A DNA stretch of 64,000 bases from Prado023 sp963788325 (GTDB lineage Bacteria > Actinomycetota > Actinomycetes > S36-B12 > CAIYMF01): assembly GCA_963788325.1 (NCBI GenBank), contig CAWBGJ010000012.1, forward strand, positions 62,001 to 126,000, in the 5' to 3' direction. The translations under genes and the position numbers were made by a program. This document shows positions 1 through 9,535 of this stretch, piece after piece. The notes beneath the pieces were generated by a model. The model saw only the letters and a program-made list of their open reading frames with translations. It was not told the DNA's origin and did no database searches. Every line of letters starts with the position of its first letter. Positions within the stretch are counted from its first letter, which is position 1.

Positions 1-280
1 GGTCGCGAAGTCCAGATCGAGCCAGTGCTCGCCGAGGTTGGCCGCCGAATGCAGCACACCGTTCTTGACGATCCCGGGGAAGGTGCAGCCGAAGGGCCCG
101 TCCCACTCGGCCCTGGCTTCACCACATCGAGCACGGTCTGGGTGACCTCATCGATGTCGTAGGAGGTGGGGGTCGCGATCTTCACCCGGTCGCTGGCCAA
201 GTGCGCCGGTCGACCAGGTCCACACGCGCTCCCTTGATACCACTGCCGCCGATGTCCACGCCGAATCCGATTGCATCCAT
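1..280 (-). CDS. ppgK: Polyphosphate glucokinase, N-terminal part (cut by window edge, frameshifted)
   Basis: The reading starts at ATG 280 with MDAIGFGVDIGGSGIKG, the phosphate-binding motif of ROK-type polyphosphate/ATP glucokinases. After two one-base frame changes it continues with DRVKIATPTSYDIDEV and FGCTFPGIVKNGVLHSAANL, which fits actinobacterial PpgK. The family phosphorylates glucose to glucose-6-phosphate using polyphosphate or ATP, in the cytoplasm. The C-terminal two thirds lie outside the window. It is divergent from the FtsH-like gene. The frame changes are probably sequence errors because the flanking residues stay conserved in the shifted frame. Family identity is fairly secure; completeness cannot be judged. 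Confidence 0.75.
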
Positions 281-447
281 GTCCGGATCGTAGGCGCCGG
301 ACGGGTGGATCGCAGGCTGGCCGGCCGGGCCCATGGACGGGGTCACGCACGGTCGCTGAGCAGTTGACCCGATCGGGTGAACCTGCGACCGCCAGCGCCA
401 CGCTGCGCAGGCAGGTGCCGCACCATGGGTGCACGAGGAGGTGCGAG

Positions 448-2364
448 ATGTCGATGCTCGACGAGGTGGGCACGGGCCGGTTGTCCACTGCGACCAGCGA
501 CGTGGGGGCCGCCCGGGAGCGGGCGCGCAGCCATCGGCTGGGCCGGATCAGGGCGGTGCTGACCATGGTCCTTGGTCTGGTTGTTGTGGCGGATCGTGGA
601 TGGCAACCCGTTCGATCCCACCTCCTTGGCATTGCCGCAGGTCGACCCGTTCCTGGTGATCGTCGGCATCTTCTTCGGCGTGATGATCTTCTCCGTGGTC
701 GGAGTGACCCTGATCGCAGGTCGGTCCCCGCACGTGACCTACCGCCCCGAGCAGATCGACGTGTCGCTGGCAGACGTGCGGGCATCGACCTGGTGAAGGC
801 CGACGTGATCCGTTCGCTGAACCTGTTCCTGGCCAACCGGGCGTTCCGGGCCGAGATGGGCGGCACGCCGCGGCGCGGCTTGCTGTTCGAGGGACCGCCG
901 GGCACCGGCAAGACGCACCTGGCCAAGGCCATGGCGGCCGAGGCCGGGGTGCCGTTCCTGTTCGTGTCGGCGACCAGCTTCCAGTCGATGTACTACGGCG
1001 CGACCGCGCGCAAGATCCGCTCGTACTTCAAGGCCCTGCGCAAGGCGGCGCGCCAGGAGGGTGGGGCGATCGGGTTCATCGAGGAGATCGACGCGATCGC
1101 AATGGCGCGCTCCGGGGTCGGCTCCTCGGCCACGCCGATGGCTGCGGCGAACCTGACCGGGCCGCTGTGCTGCGGCGGACTGTCCGGCCTGCCCGCCACG
1201 TCCGTTGCGGCCGCATCGGCGGGCTCCGGCGCCAGCCTGGTCACCTCGGCGATGATCTCCGAGGGCACCGGTGGCGTGGTCAACGAGCTGCTCGTGCAGA
1301 TGCAGTCCTTCGACACCCCGGACGGCTGGCAGAAGGTGCAGTCCTGGTTCGTCGACCGGCTGAACCTGCTGCTGCCCGTGCATCGCCAGCTGAGCCGGCC
1401 GGTTCCTGCACCCGCCACGATCCTGCTGATCGCGGCGACGAACCGGGCCGACAACCTCGACCCGGCGCTGCTGCGCCCCGGACGCTTCGACCGCCGGCTC
1501 TCGTTCGACCCGCCCACGCGCGCGGGTCGCCTCGAGTTGCTCGGGCACTTCCTGGATCGCAAGGCGCACGCCGGCGAACTCGACGACGCCGACGTCCGCG
1601 CCGGCATCGCGGCGGTCACCCAGGGCTACACCCCGGTGATGATCGAGCACCTGCTCGACGAGGCCCTGGTCAACGCCCTGCGCCGCGGCGACAGCGCGAT
1701 GACCCGTGCCGACGTGGAGTCCGCGCGCCTGACCGAGGAGATCGGCATGGGCCAACCGGTGGCCTACACCGCGCACGAGACCCGGCTGATCGCCACCCAT
1801 GAGTCCGGCCACGCGACGATGGCGCACCTGGTGGCCCCGCACCGGCGCCTCGAGGTCCTGAGCATCATCAAGCGCAGAGACGCACTGGGCATGCTCGCCC
1901 ATGGCGACAGCGAGGACGTGTTCACCCGCTCACGGCACGAGATGCTGGCGCTGATCCAGATCGCGATGGGCGGGCAGGTGGCCGAGGAGCTGTTCTTCGG
2001 TGACATCTCGACCGGTCCGGGCGGGGACCTGTCCTATGCGACCACCGTGGCTGCCCAGATGGTGGGAGCTGTGGGGATGGGCGGCTCCCTGGTGAGCCTG
2101 GCCGCAGTGCAGAACGGCGCCCTGGCCGACTCGAACCTCGTGGGTCGCGTGCTCGCGGACCCCGCCGGCCGGGCCGCGGTCGAGGCGATCCTGTCCGACC
2201 AGAAGGAAGTCGCCCGGGAGCTGCTCAGCGCCAACCGGCACATCGTCGAGGCGCTGCGTGATGCGTTGATCGCCCGGCACGAACTGGTCGGTCGGGAGAT
2301 CCGCGACGTCATCAGCACGGCCGACCCGCAGGTCGACCTGCGCGTGCCCGCGCCGGTGTCCTGA
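448..2364 (+). CDS. FtsH-like membrane AAA+ ATPase with M41 zinc-protease domain (two frameshifts near the N-terminus)
   Basis: Start ATG 448 follows a good ribosome site (gaggagg). The N-terminal part needs two frame changes, near 570-590 and 780, and then gives one hydrophobic segment (FLVIVGIFFGVMIFSVVGV). Walker A GPPGTGKT lies near residue 148 and an unusual Walker B (FIEEID rather than FIDEID) near 207. Sensor-1 IAATNRAD lies near 326 and the arginine region is RPGRFDRR. The zinc site HESGH is near residue 451, with the third-ligand region GGDLSYAT near 526. This is the FtsH layout, so a membrane-anchored ATP-dependent protease is likely. About 60 more residues than in canonical FtsH lie between Walker B and sensor 1, with an Ala/Gly/Ser-rich start. 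It is probably an accessory FtsH-like protein and not the main FtsH. Confidence 0.82.
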   Translation: MSMLDEVGTGRLSTATSDVGAARERARSHRLGRIRAVLTMVLGLVVVADRGWQPVRSHLLGIAAGRPVPGDRRHLLRRDDLLRGRSDPDRRSVPARDLPPRADRRVAGRRAGIDLVKADVIRSLNLFLANRAFRAEMGGTPRRGLLFEGPPGTGKTHLAKAMAAEAGVPFLFVSATSFQSMYYGATARKIRSYFKALRKAARQEGGAIGFIEEIDAIAMARSGVGSSATPMAAANLTGPLCCGGLSGLPATSVAAASAGSGASLVTSAMISEGTGGVVNELLVQMQSFDTPDGWQKVQSWFVDRLNLLLPVHRQLSRPVPAPATILLIAATNRADNLDPALLRPGRFDRRLSFDPPTRAGRLELLGHFLDRKAHAGELDDADVRAGIAAVTQGYTPVMIEHLLDEALVNALRRGDSAMTRADVESARLTEEIGMGQPVAYTAHETRLIATHESGHATMAHLVAPHRRLEVLSIIKRRDALGMLAHGDSEDVFTRSRHEMLALIQIAMGGQVAEELFFGDISTGPGGDLSYATTVAAQMVGAVGMGGSLVSLAAVQNGALADSNLVGRVLADPAGRAAVEAILSDQKEVARELLSANRHIVEALRDALIARHELVGREIRDVISTADPQVDLRVPAPVS

Positions 2365-2402
2365 CGCGTCGCCGCTTCCCTGGAGTTGGTCGCACTGGCG
2401 GT

Positions 2403-3392
2403 CTAGAGCGCGATCCGACCCTCGAGAGCAGCAGCAAGGCGGGCCATGAGTCGGGCTGCATCGCGGCGGATGTCGCGCATGTCCCAGCGGATCACCTGGA
2501 AGCCCATGGCCTCCAGCAGCTCCTGGCGACGTTTCTCGTAGGCCAGTGCTTCAGGGGTCAGGTACTTGCTCATGCCGTCGGCCTCGCCGATCAGTCGAGC
2601 CTGCGCCCAGAGGAAGTCCGGGTACACGTCCCCCCGCGGAGTGCTGACGCGGGCCTGCACCGCCGGCAGCGGCAGCCCGCGCACCACCATCTCGCCGAAG
2701 CTCAGTGACTCCAGGGCTGACTCGCGACGCGGGTCGAACCAAGGCAGCAGCGTCGCCAGGTGGGTAGTGGTGCGGTGGGTGGCGGCGGTCTCCGCGGCTG
2801 CCAGGATCGGCTGGCGCGCCGCGGCCAGGCTCGCCGTTCGCGGGTAGTGATCGCGCAGCCGCCGCTCGCCGACCCGTTCGATCAGGGCCAGCCGGGCGGC
2901 GGCATCGAGCGTGATCAACGCGATGGGCAGCGGTTGAGCAGCTGCGACGTCCACCGCGGTCCGCGCTGGGGTCGTCACCACGAGTCCGCTGGGGTGTCTG
3001 GTGCGGTGTCCTGCGGGCAGCTCACGCACGGCGACCGTGAGTCGTTGATCGCGCAGAGATCGGGCTCCGGCGGCCGCGTGCGCGATGAAAGCCGGTGCCG
3101 CGCGTGCTGCGGCGTGGGGATCATCGATCGGCAGCCCCCAGGCCAGGGCTGCCGTCTCGTGACTGGCGATGAGGCGAGGGCGCAGCAGCTGCTGGGCGCG
3201 GGCGTGCATCAGGTGCAGGTCGGCGTCCTCAGTGGGCACCGCGTCGGCGCGGACGAACACCCCGCGACCCAGCGCAACGAGTCGGCCACTGGCCACGGCG
3301 GTGCGCAGGGCTGCGCGCGTCACCCCGAGGGGTTCGACCTCCGCAGCGGTGAAGGGCTCGTTCGGTGGGTCCCATCGGATCGTGTTCGGCAC
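2403..3392 (-). CDS. AbiEi-like winged-helix protein with C-terminal DUF559/Vsr-like nuclease-type domain
   Basis: The N-terminus (PFTAAEVEPLGVTRAALRTA, then GRLVALGRGVFV) matches the AbiEi antitoxin winged-helix domain. The C-terminus has the pattern DVYPDFLWAQARLIGEADG, then EKRRQELLEAMGFQVIRWD, which resembles the DUF559/Vsr endonuclease-like fold (E, D, K and a late hydrophobic-RW strand). No AbiEii nucleotidyltransferase toxin is adjacent, so this is an orphan. The GTG start at 3392 was chosen over an upstream ATG because the paralogue at 46720-47798 begins with the equivalent residues (TRAARWTAPTTPFT). Such orphans are common in actinobacteria and their role is unknown. No frameshift is seen. 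Confidence 0.7.
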   Translation of the reverse strand: MPNTIRWDPPNEPFTAAEVEPLGVTRAALRTAVASGRLVALGRGVFVRADAVPTEDADLHLMHARAQQLLRPRLIASHETAALAWGLPIDDPHAAARAAPAFIAHAAAGARSLRDQRLTVAVRELPAGHRTRHPSGLVVTTPARTAVDVAAAQPLPIALITLDAAARLALIERVGERRLRDHYPRTASLAAARQPILAAAETAATHRTTTHLATLLPWFDPRRESALESLSFGEMVVRGLPLPAVQARVSTPRGDVYPDFLWAQARLIGEADGMSKYLTPEALAYEKRRQELLEAMGFQVIRWDMRDIRRDAARLMARLAAALEGRIAL

Positions 3393-3634
3393 GTGCCTAC
3401 CCTGCGGGCCCGCCGCGGTTTCTGGACCCCATGCACGGCGCACCTGTGGACAGTGTGTTCCGGCGCCGGATCACCTCGGAGGTCAGCCGAACTGGCGACC
3501 TCCCCTCGGCAGGGTGGCGCAGGAGACGGCTCAGGGGTCGGAGCGCCGAGTTCTGGTCGATAGGGGGCCCGAGCGCGGTGGGTCGGGCGGGATTCGCGCT
3601 CCGCGTGGTGGAAAGACCGCCCGTCACCTGTCCG

Positions 3635-3711
3635 GGTTCAACCAGAAGTCGGCGTTCCAGGGTGTGGGGCGCTCGCATCGGCCACGGTTCGACCAGAAGT
3701 CGGCGTTCCAG
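3635..3711. repeat. Two direct copies of a 26-bp intergenic repeat (family A)
   Basis: Positions 3635-3660 and 3686-3711 carry nearly the same sequence: core ttcRaccagaagtcggcg followed by ttccag, one difference, 51 bp apart. Both lie in the gene-free stretch 3393-3768 between the AbiEi-like gene and the VOC gene. Related words occur at 39156-39328 and 46454-46628. Apart from these copies I see nothing in the stretch. Confidence 0.7.
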
Positions 3712-3768
3712 CGCCATGACGATCGGCGTGGAGTCCCCACCGCGTCAGGCGGCGCTTTCCGAACGGGG

Positions 3769-4413
3769 TCAGTCGACGCGGACGACCCCGCGGGGAGTCA
3801 GCAGGGTCACGGCCGCCAGGCCGGGGCCGGACGGATCGTGCTCATCGAGCCAGTTCACGTCCACCTCGTCGAGGGGGTGGTGGGCAGGCTCCCCCAGCCA
3901 GGTGGCGACCCGCTCAGGTGAGCCGGCGATGTCCAGCTGCGCGATCCGGACGTCGGCCCCGCCGGCGGAGGGATGCTCGTCGACTTCGCTGAGCCAATGG
4001 ACGAAGAACGGCAGCTGGGCATCCTCCATGGTGTCCAGGACGCCGATCTGCTGCCAGCACAGGTCGTAGCCATCGGGGCGCACGCGGTGCCCGGAGACGG
4101 CCTGGCGACCCAGCCTTGCCTCCACCGCCGCCATGTTGCTGACCGAGACGACCCAGCTCATCCACCCGCCGCCCTGATCGGCCCGGGCCCGTACGGCCCG
4201 GCCGAAGGGGGCGCTGTAGGCGGCCGGATGCTCCAGGGCCGCGACCACCTCGATGTAGGTGCCTCCCGCCAGGGGCAGGATGAAGTTGCGGGTGCCGAAC
4301 CTGGGATGCAGGCCACCGTCGGTGAAGGTGGCCCCGAGCGCACCACCGATCCGCTGGACCGTGTCGGCTAGGTGCTCGACCGGGGCTGCGTACGAGACGT
4401 GATCCAGGCGCAT
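3769..4413 (-). CDS. VOC-superfamily (glyoxalase-like domain) protein
   Basis: The 214-residue product begins MRLDHVSYAAPVEHLADTV and contains FGTRNFILPLAGGTYIEVV, typical of the Glyoxalase_3 / VOC metal-binding fold. The substrate cannot be deduced. Start ATG 4413 was chosen because the family begins with this RLDHV beta strand; a longer upstream reading adds about 49 residues of unlike composition. It is divergent from gltA with a gap of about 210 bp. The C-terminal region (VNWLDEHDPSGPGLAAVTL) also fits the family. The frame is intact. It is probably a cytoplasmic enzyme of unassigned function. Confidence 0.7.
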   Translation of the reverse strand: MRLDHVSYAAPVEHLADTVQRIGGALGATFTDGGLHPRFGTRNFILPLAGGTYIEVVAALEHPAAYSAPFGRAVRARADQGGGWMSWVVSVSNMAAVEARLGRQAVSGHRVRPDGYDLCWQQIGVLDTMEDAQLPFFVHWLSEVDEHPSAGGADVRIAQLDIAGSPERVATWLGEPAHHPLDEVDVNWLDEHDPSGPGLAAVTLLTPRGVVRVD

Positions 4414-4577
4414 GACCCCATCGAACACTGCCCCGTCGTGCAGCCGAGCACCGCCCCCCGGTTCGGGCCGAGCGGCCCTTGACGCACCTGCGTCCGTCGT
4501 GGGATAGCAATACCCGCGGGGGTACGCTTTCCGTGAGTCGACCCCGGGGTCGATCCGCACTCGGCGGCCCCCGTCGC

Positions 4578-4583
4578 TAGGGT
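4578..4583 (+). promoter_or_regulatory. Probable -10 box of gltA
   Basis: TAGGGT lies 39 nt before the gltA ATG. Unlike many genes here, gltA has its own leader with a ribosome site (gggagg). The -35 is not obvious. Confidence 0.35.
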
Positions 4584-4622
4584 GGGCGGCACGACAGATG
4601 TCCCGGCTCTGGGAGGTTCTCG

Positions 4623-5918
4623 ATGGGCGACGCCAAGCTGATCCACGACGGCGGGGAGCTGGTCCTGCCCGAACTCGAGGCCACCGACGGGGAGCGCGGC
4701 TGGGACTCCGGCCTGCTGCTCAAGGAGACCGGCCACGTCGCATACGACCCCGGCTTCGTCAACACCGCGTCCTGCGAGTCGTCGATCACCTACATCGACG
4801 GCGACGCGGGCATCCTGCGCTACCGGGGCTATCCGATCGAGCAGCTCGCGGCGCACTCGACGTTCACCGAGGTCAGCTACCTGCTGATCTACGGCGAGCT
4901 GCCGACGCCGCGTCAGCTCCAGGACTTCAAGTCCAACATCAAGTCCCACACGATGCTCCATGAGGACCTGCGCCGCTTCTTCGACGGGTTCCCTCGGGAT
5001 GCGCACCCGATGCCCGTGCTCAGCTCAGCGGTCTCTGCGCTGTCGACGTTCTACCAGGACTCGCTGGACCCGTTCGACCCCGAGCAGGTGCACATCTCCA
5101 CGGTACGGCTGCTGGCCAAGCTCCCCACCATCGCTGCCTACGCGCACAAGAAGTCCGTGGGCCAGCCGTTCCTCTACCCGGACAACTCCAAGAGCCTGAC
5201 CGAGAACTTCCTGCGCCTGACCTTCGGCGTGCCGACTGCGGAGTACGTGGCCGACCCGGTGGTCGTCAAGACCCTGGACACGTTGTTCATCCTGCATGCT
5301 GACCATGAGCAGAACTGTTCCACCTCGACGGTGCGCCTGGTCGGTTCGTCGCACGCCAACATGTTCGCCAGCGTGTCGGCGGGCATCAACGCGCTGTTTG
5401 GCCCGCTGCACGGCGGGGCCAACCAGGCCGTCCTGGAGATGCTGAACCGCATCCACGCCGACGGCCTGAGTGCGGCGCAGTTCGTGGCCCAGGTCAAGGA
5501 TCGGGAGGCCGGCAGCAAGCTGATGGGGTTCGGGCACCGCGTCTACAAGAACTACGACCCGCGCGCGGCCATCGTCAAGGCCGCCGCGTACGACGTTTTC
5601 GAGAAGCTCGGCGTCAACGACCCGCTGCTCGACATCGCCATCGAGCTCGAGCAGATCGCCCTGGCCGACGAGTTCTTCGCCTCGCGCAAGCTCTACCCGA
5701 ATGTCGACTTCTACACGGGCCTGATCTACAAGGCGATCGGATTCCCGACCCGGATGTTCACCGTGCTGTTCGCCCTGGGCCGGCTGCCGGGCTGGATCGC
5801 CCAGTGGCGGGAGATGATGGCCGATCCGGCCACCCGGATCGGTCGGCCGCGCCAGGTGTACGTGGGTCCCGCCGAGCGGCCCCTGCCGCGGGCGCTGCCG
5901 CAGCCCAGGCACTACTAG
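4623..5918 (+). CDS. gltA: Citrate synthase
   Basis: A complete 431-residue type II citrate synthase, condensing oxaloacetate and acetyl-CoA at the entry to the TCA cycle. Motifs: HADHEQNCST near residue 224, PLHGGANQA near 260 (catalytic His), GFGHRVYKNYDPR near 302 (catalytic His) and NVDFYTGLIY near 360 (catalytic Asp). The N-terminus (GDAKLIHDGGELVLPELEAT) is the usual actinobacterial lead. ATG 4623 is preceded by gggagg at a good distance. The stop codon lies in a CTAG that also contains the stop codon of the convergent dapC. The frame is intact, in contrast to many neighbours. Confidence 0.97.
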   Translation: MGDAKLIHDGGELVLPELEATDGERGWDSGLLLKETGHVAYDPGFVNTASCESSITYIDGDAGILRYRGYPIEQLAAHSTFTEVSYLLIYGELPTPRQLQDFKSNIKSHTMLHEDLRRFFDGFPRDAHPMPVLSSAVSALSTFYQDSLDPFDPEQVHISTVRLLAKLPTIAAYAHKKSVGQPFLYPDNSKSLTENFLRLTFGVPTAEYVADPVVVKTLDTLFILHADHEQNCSTSTVRLVGSSHANMFASVSAGINALFGPLHGGANQAVLEMLNRIHADGLSAAQFVAQVKDREAGSKLMGFGHRVYKNYDPRAAIVKAAAYDVFEKLGVNDPLLDIAIELEQIALADEFFASRKLYPNVDFYTGLIYKAIGFPTRMFTVLFALGRLPGWIAQWREMMADPATRIGRPRQVYVGPAERPLPRALPQPRHY

Positions 5919-6996
5919 CCCATCCGTCGCGCGGCTGCCTCCACCCGTTCGTCGGTGGCCGTCAACGCGACCCGGACGTGCCGCGCCCCTGCCCGGCCGT
6001 AGAAGTCCCCGGGTGCCACGAGGATCCCGCGCTCGGCGAACCATGCCACGGTGTCCCAGCAGGGTTCGTCGCGGGTGGCCCACAGGTAGAGCCCCGCGGC
6101 TGACTCGTCAATGCGCAGGCCGGCCTCGGTCAGTGCGGCCCACAGCAGCTCGCGCCGAGCCCGGTAGACCGCTCGCTGGGCCACCACATGCCGATCGTCG
6201 CCGAGTGCGGCGATCGCCGCGGCCTGCACCGGACCTGGGCACCATCATCCCGGCGTGCTTGCGCACCTCGAGCAATCGGGCGATCACACCCGGGTCGCCG
6301 GCAGCGAACCCGAACCGGTAGCCGGCAAGGTTCGAGCGCTTGGACAGCGAGTGCAGCGCGAGCACGCCGGTGGGGTCGCCACCGCAGACGTCGGGATGCA
6401 GCACCGACACCGGCTCCTGGGTCCAGGGCAGCTCGAAGTAGCACTCGTCGGACACGACCAGGACGCCGCGCTGGCGCGCCCATGACACGACCTTGGCCAG
6501 GTGGTCGACGGGCAGCACCTTGCCGGTCGGGTTGCTCGGCGAGTTCAGCCAGAGCAGTGCGACCCGCGCGGGGCCGATCGCGGTCAGCGAGTCGGCCACC
6601 AGCACCTGCGCGCCGGCCAGGCGCGCCCCGACGTCGTAGGTGGGGTAGGCGACCTCGCGGGATGACCACCCGGTCGGTCGGGCCCAGGCCCAGCAGGGTG
6701 GGCAGCCAGGCCACGAACTCCTTGGTCCCGATCGTCGGCAGCACGTCGATCCCAGCCGGTGCGCCGAGCCGTCGGGCGACCCAGCGCAGGATCGCCTGCA
6801 CGCGTCGCCGGCGCGCCGGTGGTCAGCGGGTAGCCGGGCGAGTCAGCGGCAGCAGCCAGGCGCCTGGGCGATGACCGTCGGGGTCGGGTCCACGGGGGTC
6901 CCGACCGACAGGTCGACGATCCCGTCGGGATGCTGCTCGCGCGCGCGCCTTGAACGGCGCGAGCCGGTCCCACGGGAAGTCGGGCAGCGCCCTCAG
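5915..6996 (-). CDS. dapC: N-succinyldiaminopimelate aminotransferase (DapC), several frameshifts
   Basis: Read across about four frame changes, the strand gives LPDFPWDRLAPFKARA, SPGYPLTTGAPATR, PTIGTKEFVAWLPTLLGLGP, WLNSPSNPTGKVLPVDHL, SDECYFELPW, HSLSKRSNLAGYRFGFAAG and AGLYLWATRDEPCWD. This is a class I/II PLP aminotransferase with the lysine in SLSKRSN, most like actinobacterial DapC (lysine/peptidoglycan pathway). It lies directly behind the ferredoxin gene, the usual fdxA-dapC order. No normal start codon is visible in frame at the N-terminus, so the exact start is unresolved. DapD and DapE of the same pathway lie at 14.8-17.0 kb. Because this step is normally essential, the breaks are more likely sequence errors than real inactivation. 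Confidence 0.85.
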
Positions 6997-7319
6997 TTGT
7001 CGTGCTCCTGGGGCGGCAGCGCCTTGACCAGCGGCACGTCCTTGGCGATCAGTCCGAGCTTGGCCGCGCCGCCGGGGGAGCCGAGGTCCTCGAAGAACTC
7101 GGCGTTGGCCGCGGTGTACTCGCTCCACTGGGCGGGCACGTCGTCCTCGTAGTAGATGGCCTCGACCGGGCAGACCGGCTCGCACGCTCCGCAGTCCACG
7201 CACTCATCGGGATGGATGTAGAGCATCCGCTCGCCCTCGTAGATGCAGTCCACGGGACATTCCTCGATGCACGCCTTGTCCTTGAGGTCCACACAGGGCA
7301 GCGCGATGGTGTAGGTCAT
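6993..7319 (-). CDS. fdxA: 7Fe-type ferredoxin (3Fe-4S/4Fe-4S)
   Basis: The 108-residue product starts MTYTIALPCVDLKDKACIEE and carries two cysteine clusters: CIEECPVDCIYEG, and CVDCGACEPVCPVEAIYYED. This is the actinobacterial FdxA pattern, with one 3Fe-4S and one 4Fe-4S cluster, acting as a soluble electron carrier. ATG 7319 was preferred over GTG 7325 because ggag sits 6 nt before it. It ends against the dapC reading (overlap of a few bases), suggesting co-transcription. Intact. Confidence 0.95.
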   Translation of the reverse strand: MTYTIALPCVDLKDKACIEECPVDCIYEGERMLYIHPDECVDCGACEPVCPVEAIYYEDDVPAQWSEYTAANAEFFEDLGSPGGAAKLGLIAKDVPLVKALPPQEHDN

Positions 7320-7364
7320 GGGCACTCCAATCTGGTTCTGCTGACGCTGTGATCCTAGTGCGGA

Positions 7365-9171
7365 TCAGGTCGTCTTGGCGTTGCCGGTGCGTGCCCAGTG
7401 CGGCGCGGTCAGGGCTGGGGTGCGTAGGCGGCACACCACGTTGGGGGTCGGCTTGTAGCGGGTGAAGAATGTCTCGGTGCTCTGGGACTTGCCGTCGTTG
7501 ATCCGCCTGCGCGTCACCGAGATGTCGAAGCCGCGCACACCGGAGGACGGCACGCACCGGTCCGACCCGCTGTCGTCGTTGATCGTGGGGAAGTCGGTGA
7601 AGTTGGTCCGCGGGCTGAACGAGGCGGTCACGTCGTCCCACTTCTTCGTGCCCCACATCTCGATCAGGACCCCGTCGGAGAAGCGGGTCGCGGTGATGAG
7701 CACGCCGTTGCCGGTCTCGTTGCGCAGCTTGAGGTCCAGCAGCCCCCACGCCACGGTCGCCTCCAGCCCGGCCTCGTAGCGGGAGATGTACAGGCCGTGC
7801 GGATGCTGCTCCACGCGCTCGAGGCCGGCGTAGAAGCCCGCCGTCCAGGTCGCGGTGGTGATGATCGACACGCCCGCCGCCCAGCTCCTCGCGGAATCGA
7901 CCCCCGGAGATGATGAATCCCTCGGTGAAGCCGTTGGCGGCAGTGCGCTCACCGACGGTCCCGTTCATCGAGAACGTGTCCCCCGGCTCCAGGATGGTCC
8001 CGTTGATGCGCCGGGCTGCCTCGCCCGACATTGATGTAGCGGTACTGCGCAGGGACGAACGCCTGCCGGAAGCTGGAAAGTTTCTCGGTGATGTTCAGCG
8101 CCTTGGCATCGGCAGTGGTGAACTTCGCCGGGGACTTGGACAGGGCGACGCGGGCGACCCGCGACTTCTCGTGGTCTCGGGCAGCACCGCGAGCACCGCG
8201 GCCCCGAGCTCGTCGGTGTCGATCGCCCGGCCCGCGCGCGAGGGGATCACCACCGGCTTGCCCCCCTCGATCCGGATGTCGGCGTCGCGGCCAGCGCTCT
8301 CGATGTCCGCGAGCTCGTCGCTGAGGTCCTTGTGCAGGGCCTTGGCATCGAGCTCCGGTGCCAGGGTGGCTGCCTGCGCGGTGAACGTGAGGTTGGCCGC
8401 GATGTCGGCAGGAGGGACCATCGCCGTCTCCTGGTCGGGTTCCTCGTCGACGAGCAGGGTCACGGGCAGGGCGACCGCGGGCACGGCGAACTGCGTGAAG
8501 ACCCGGTCGGCCTCCGCCTGGGTGATCGCCGTCGGCACCGGGGTCATGGGCAGGACCAGCGGCTGGGCGACCGGCTGCAGGTAGGCCTCGGCCACCACGT
8601 CGGTCGCGGCTGGCACGTCCAGCGACGCCCCTGCCTGTGCGTCGGTCTGCTTGGCCACGGCTTTCTTGGTGTAGGTGATCGTGGGCTCCACCGGGTCCAT
8701 CGCCGACTCCTGGGCGATCGGTGCCAGGGCTGCGGACAGCGCAGCCTCGTCGACGGTCGTCACCAGCTCCAGGGCCACCTCCCCGCGCAGGTGGGCGATC
8801 AGCTCCCGGGGGCGCCAGATGGTGCCGGCCGCCTGCTCTGCGGTCGCCGTCCAGTCCACGGACAGCCCGGCTGTGGCCGGATCCAGCTCGGCTGTCTCCT
8901 CGCCGGCCTGCACCTCGATCGGGGCGTTGGCCTCGTCGCCGAGCTCGGCCTCGAGGGTCGCCGCCGCCTCCTCGCCGGACATCCCGCCGATGTCGACTCC
9001 CTGCACCGAGGTGCCCGCCGGGACATCACCGGAGACCGCTGCGACGGCTGCTGCATAGCCGCCGACGAGCAGCACCGCGGCGCCACCGATCGCCACGGCG
9101 ATCCACCGGCCGGTGCGGCGCGCAGGCGCCGGGCCAGCTCCTGATGCAGGGTCCTGGGGGGGTGCAGTCAC
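7365..9171 (-). CDS. VanW-family protein with N-terminal membrane anchor and YoaR-type repeats (frameshifted)
   Basis: GTG 9171 (VTAPPQDPASGAGPAPARRTG) is followed by one TM helix (WIAVAIGGAAVLLVGGYAAAV) and then putative peptidoglycan-binding domains (VSGDVPAGTSVQGVDIGGMS is the classic YoaR/PG-binding entry). After frame changes near 8150, 8030 and 7880, the VanW domain follows (INGTILEPGDTFSMNGTVGE; TAANGFTEGFIISGG; HPHGLYISRYEAG). It ends with VVCRLRTPALTAPHWART. Such proteins face the cell wall; VanW's biochemical role is unknown. The IS256 insertion lies immediately upstream and may have displaced its promoter. The frame changes look like base errors. Confidence 0.83.
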
Positions 9172-9266
9172 TGGTCCATGGTAGGTCGTGGCCCGGATGT
9201 GGCGGGGCAGGCGGGTCAAGTCCTGGGGAGTGGTGTTTGGGGTCGGCGTGGTCCTTCGGGTCTTGG

Positions 9267-9490
9267 TCAGGCTGACAGGGCTGTTATGGTGGCGGGTTCC
9301 TCCTCTGGGTCGGTGGTCAGGGTGAGGCGGGCTTTGGCCAGGGCGTCGAGGCCGAGGTAGCGCCGGGCTTCGGCCCATTCGTCGTGCTGCTCGGCCAGGA
9401 CCGCGCCGACGAGGCGGATGATCGAGGTGCGGTCGGGGAAGATCCCGACGACGTCGGTGCGGCGGCGGATCTCGCGGTTGAGCCGCTCGT
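9267..9490 (-). pseudogene. IS256-family transposase, C-terminal fragment
   Basis: The reading NERLNREIRRRTDVVGIFPD, then IIRLVGAVLAEQHDEWAEAR, ends at TGA 9267-9269. This is the conserved C-terminus of actinobacterial IS256/Mutator transposases, including the catalytic Glu region that follows the NNPNERLN motif. The matching N-terminal part ends at 12637 with IWSNNP. The two parts join in frame as NNP-NERLN if the 3.1-kb element between them is removed. Confidence 0.88.
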
Positions 9491-9500
9491 TTAACCGGCC
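9491..9500 (+). repeat. Terminal inverted repeat of the Tn554-like element (tnpB side)
   Basis: TTAACCGGCC followed by ttgggg. It abuts the IS256 sequence ctcgtt directly. Confidence 0.65.
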
Positions 9501-9535
9501 TTGGGGGGTGGAGTCATCCCGAGGCGCTGTCTGGG

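Noticed and set aside
739..1902. Long minus-strand open frame of 387 codons opposite the FtsH-like gene
   Set aside because: It is fully antisense to clear AAA and M41 motifs and has the His/Gln/Arg-rich composition typical of GC-rich shadow frames.
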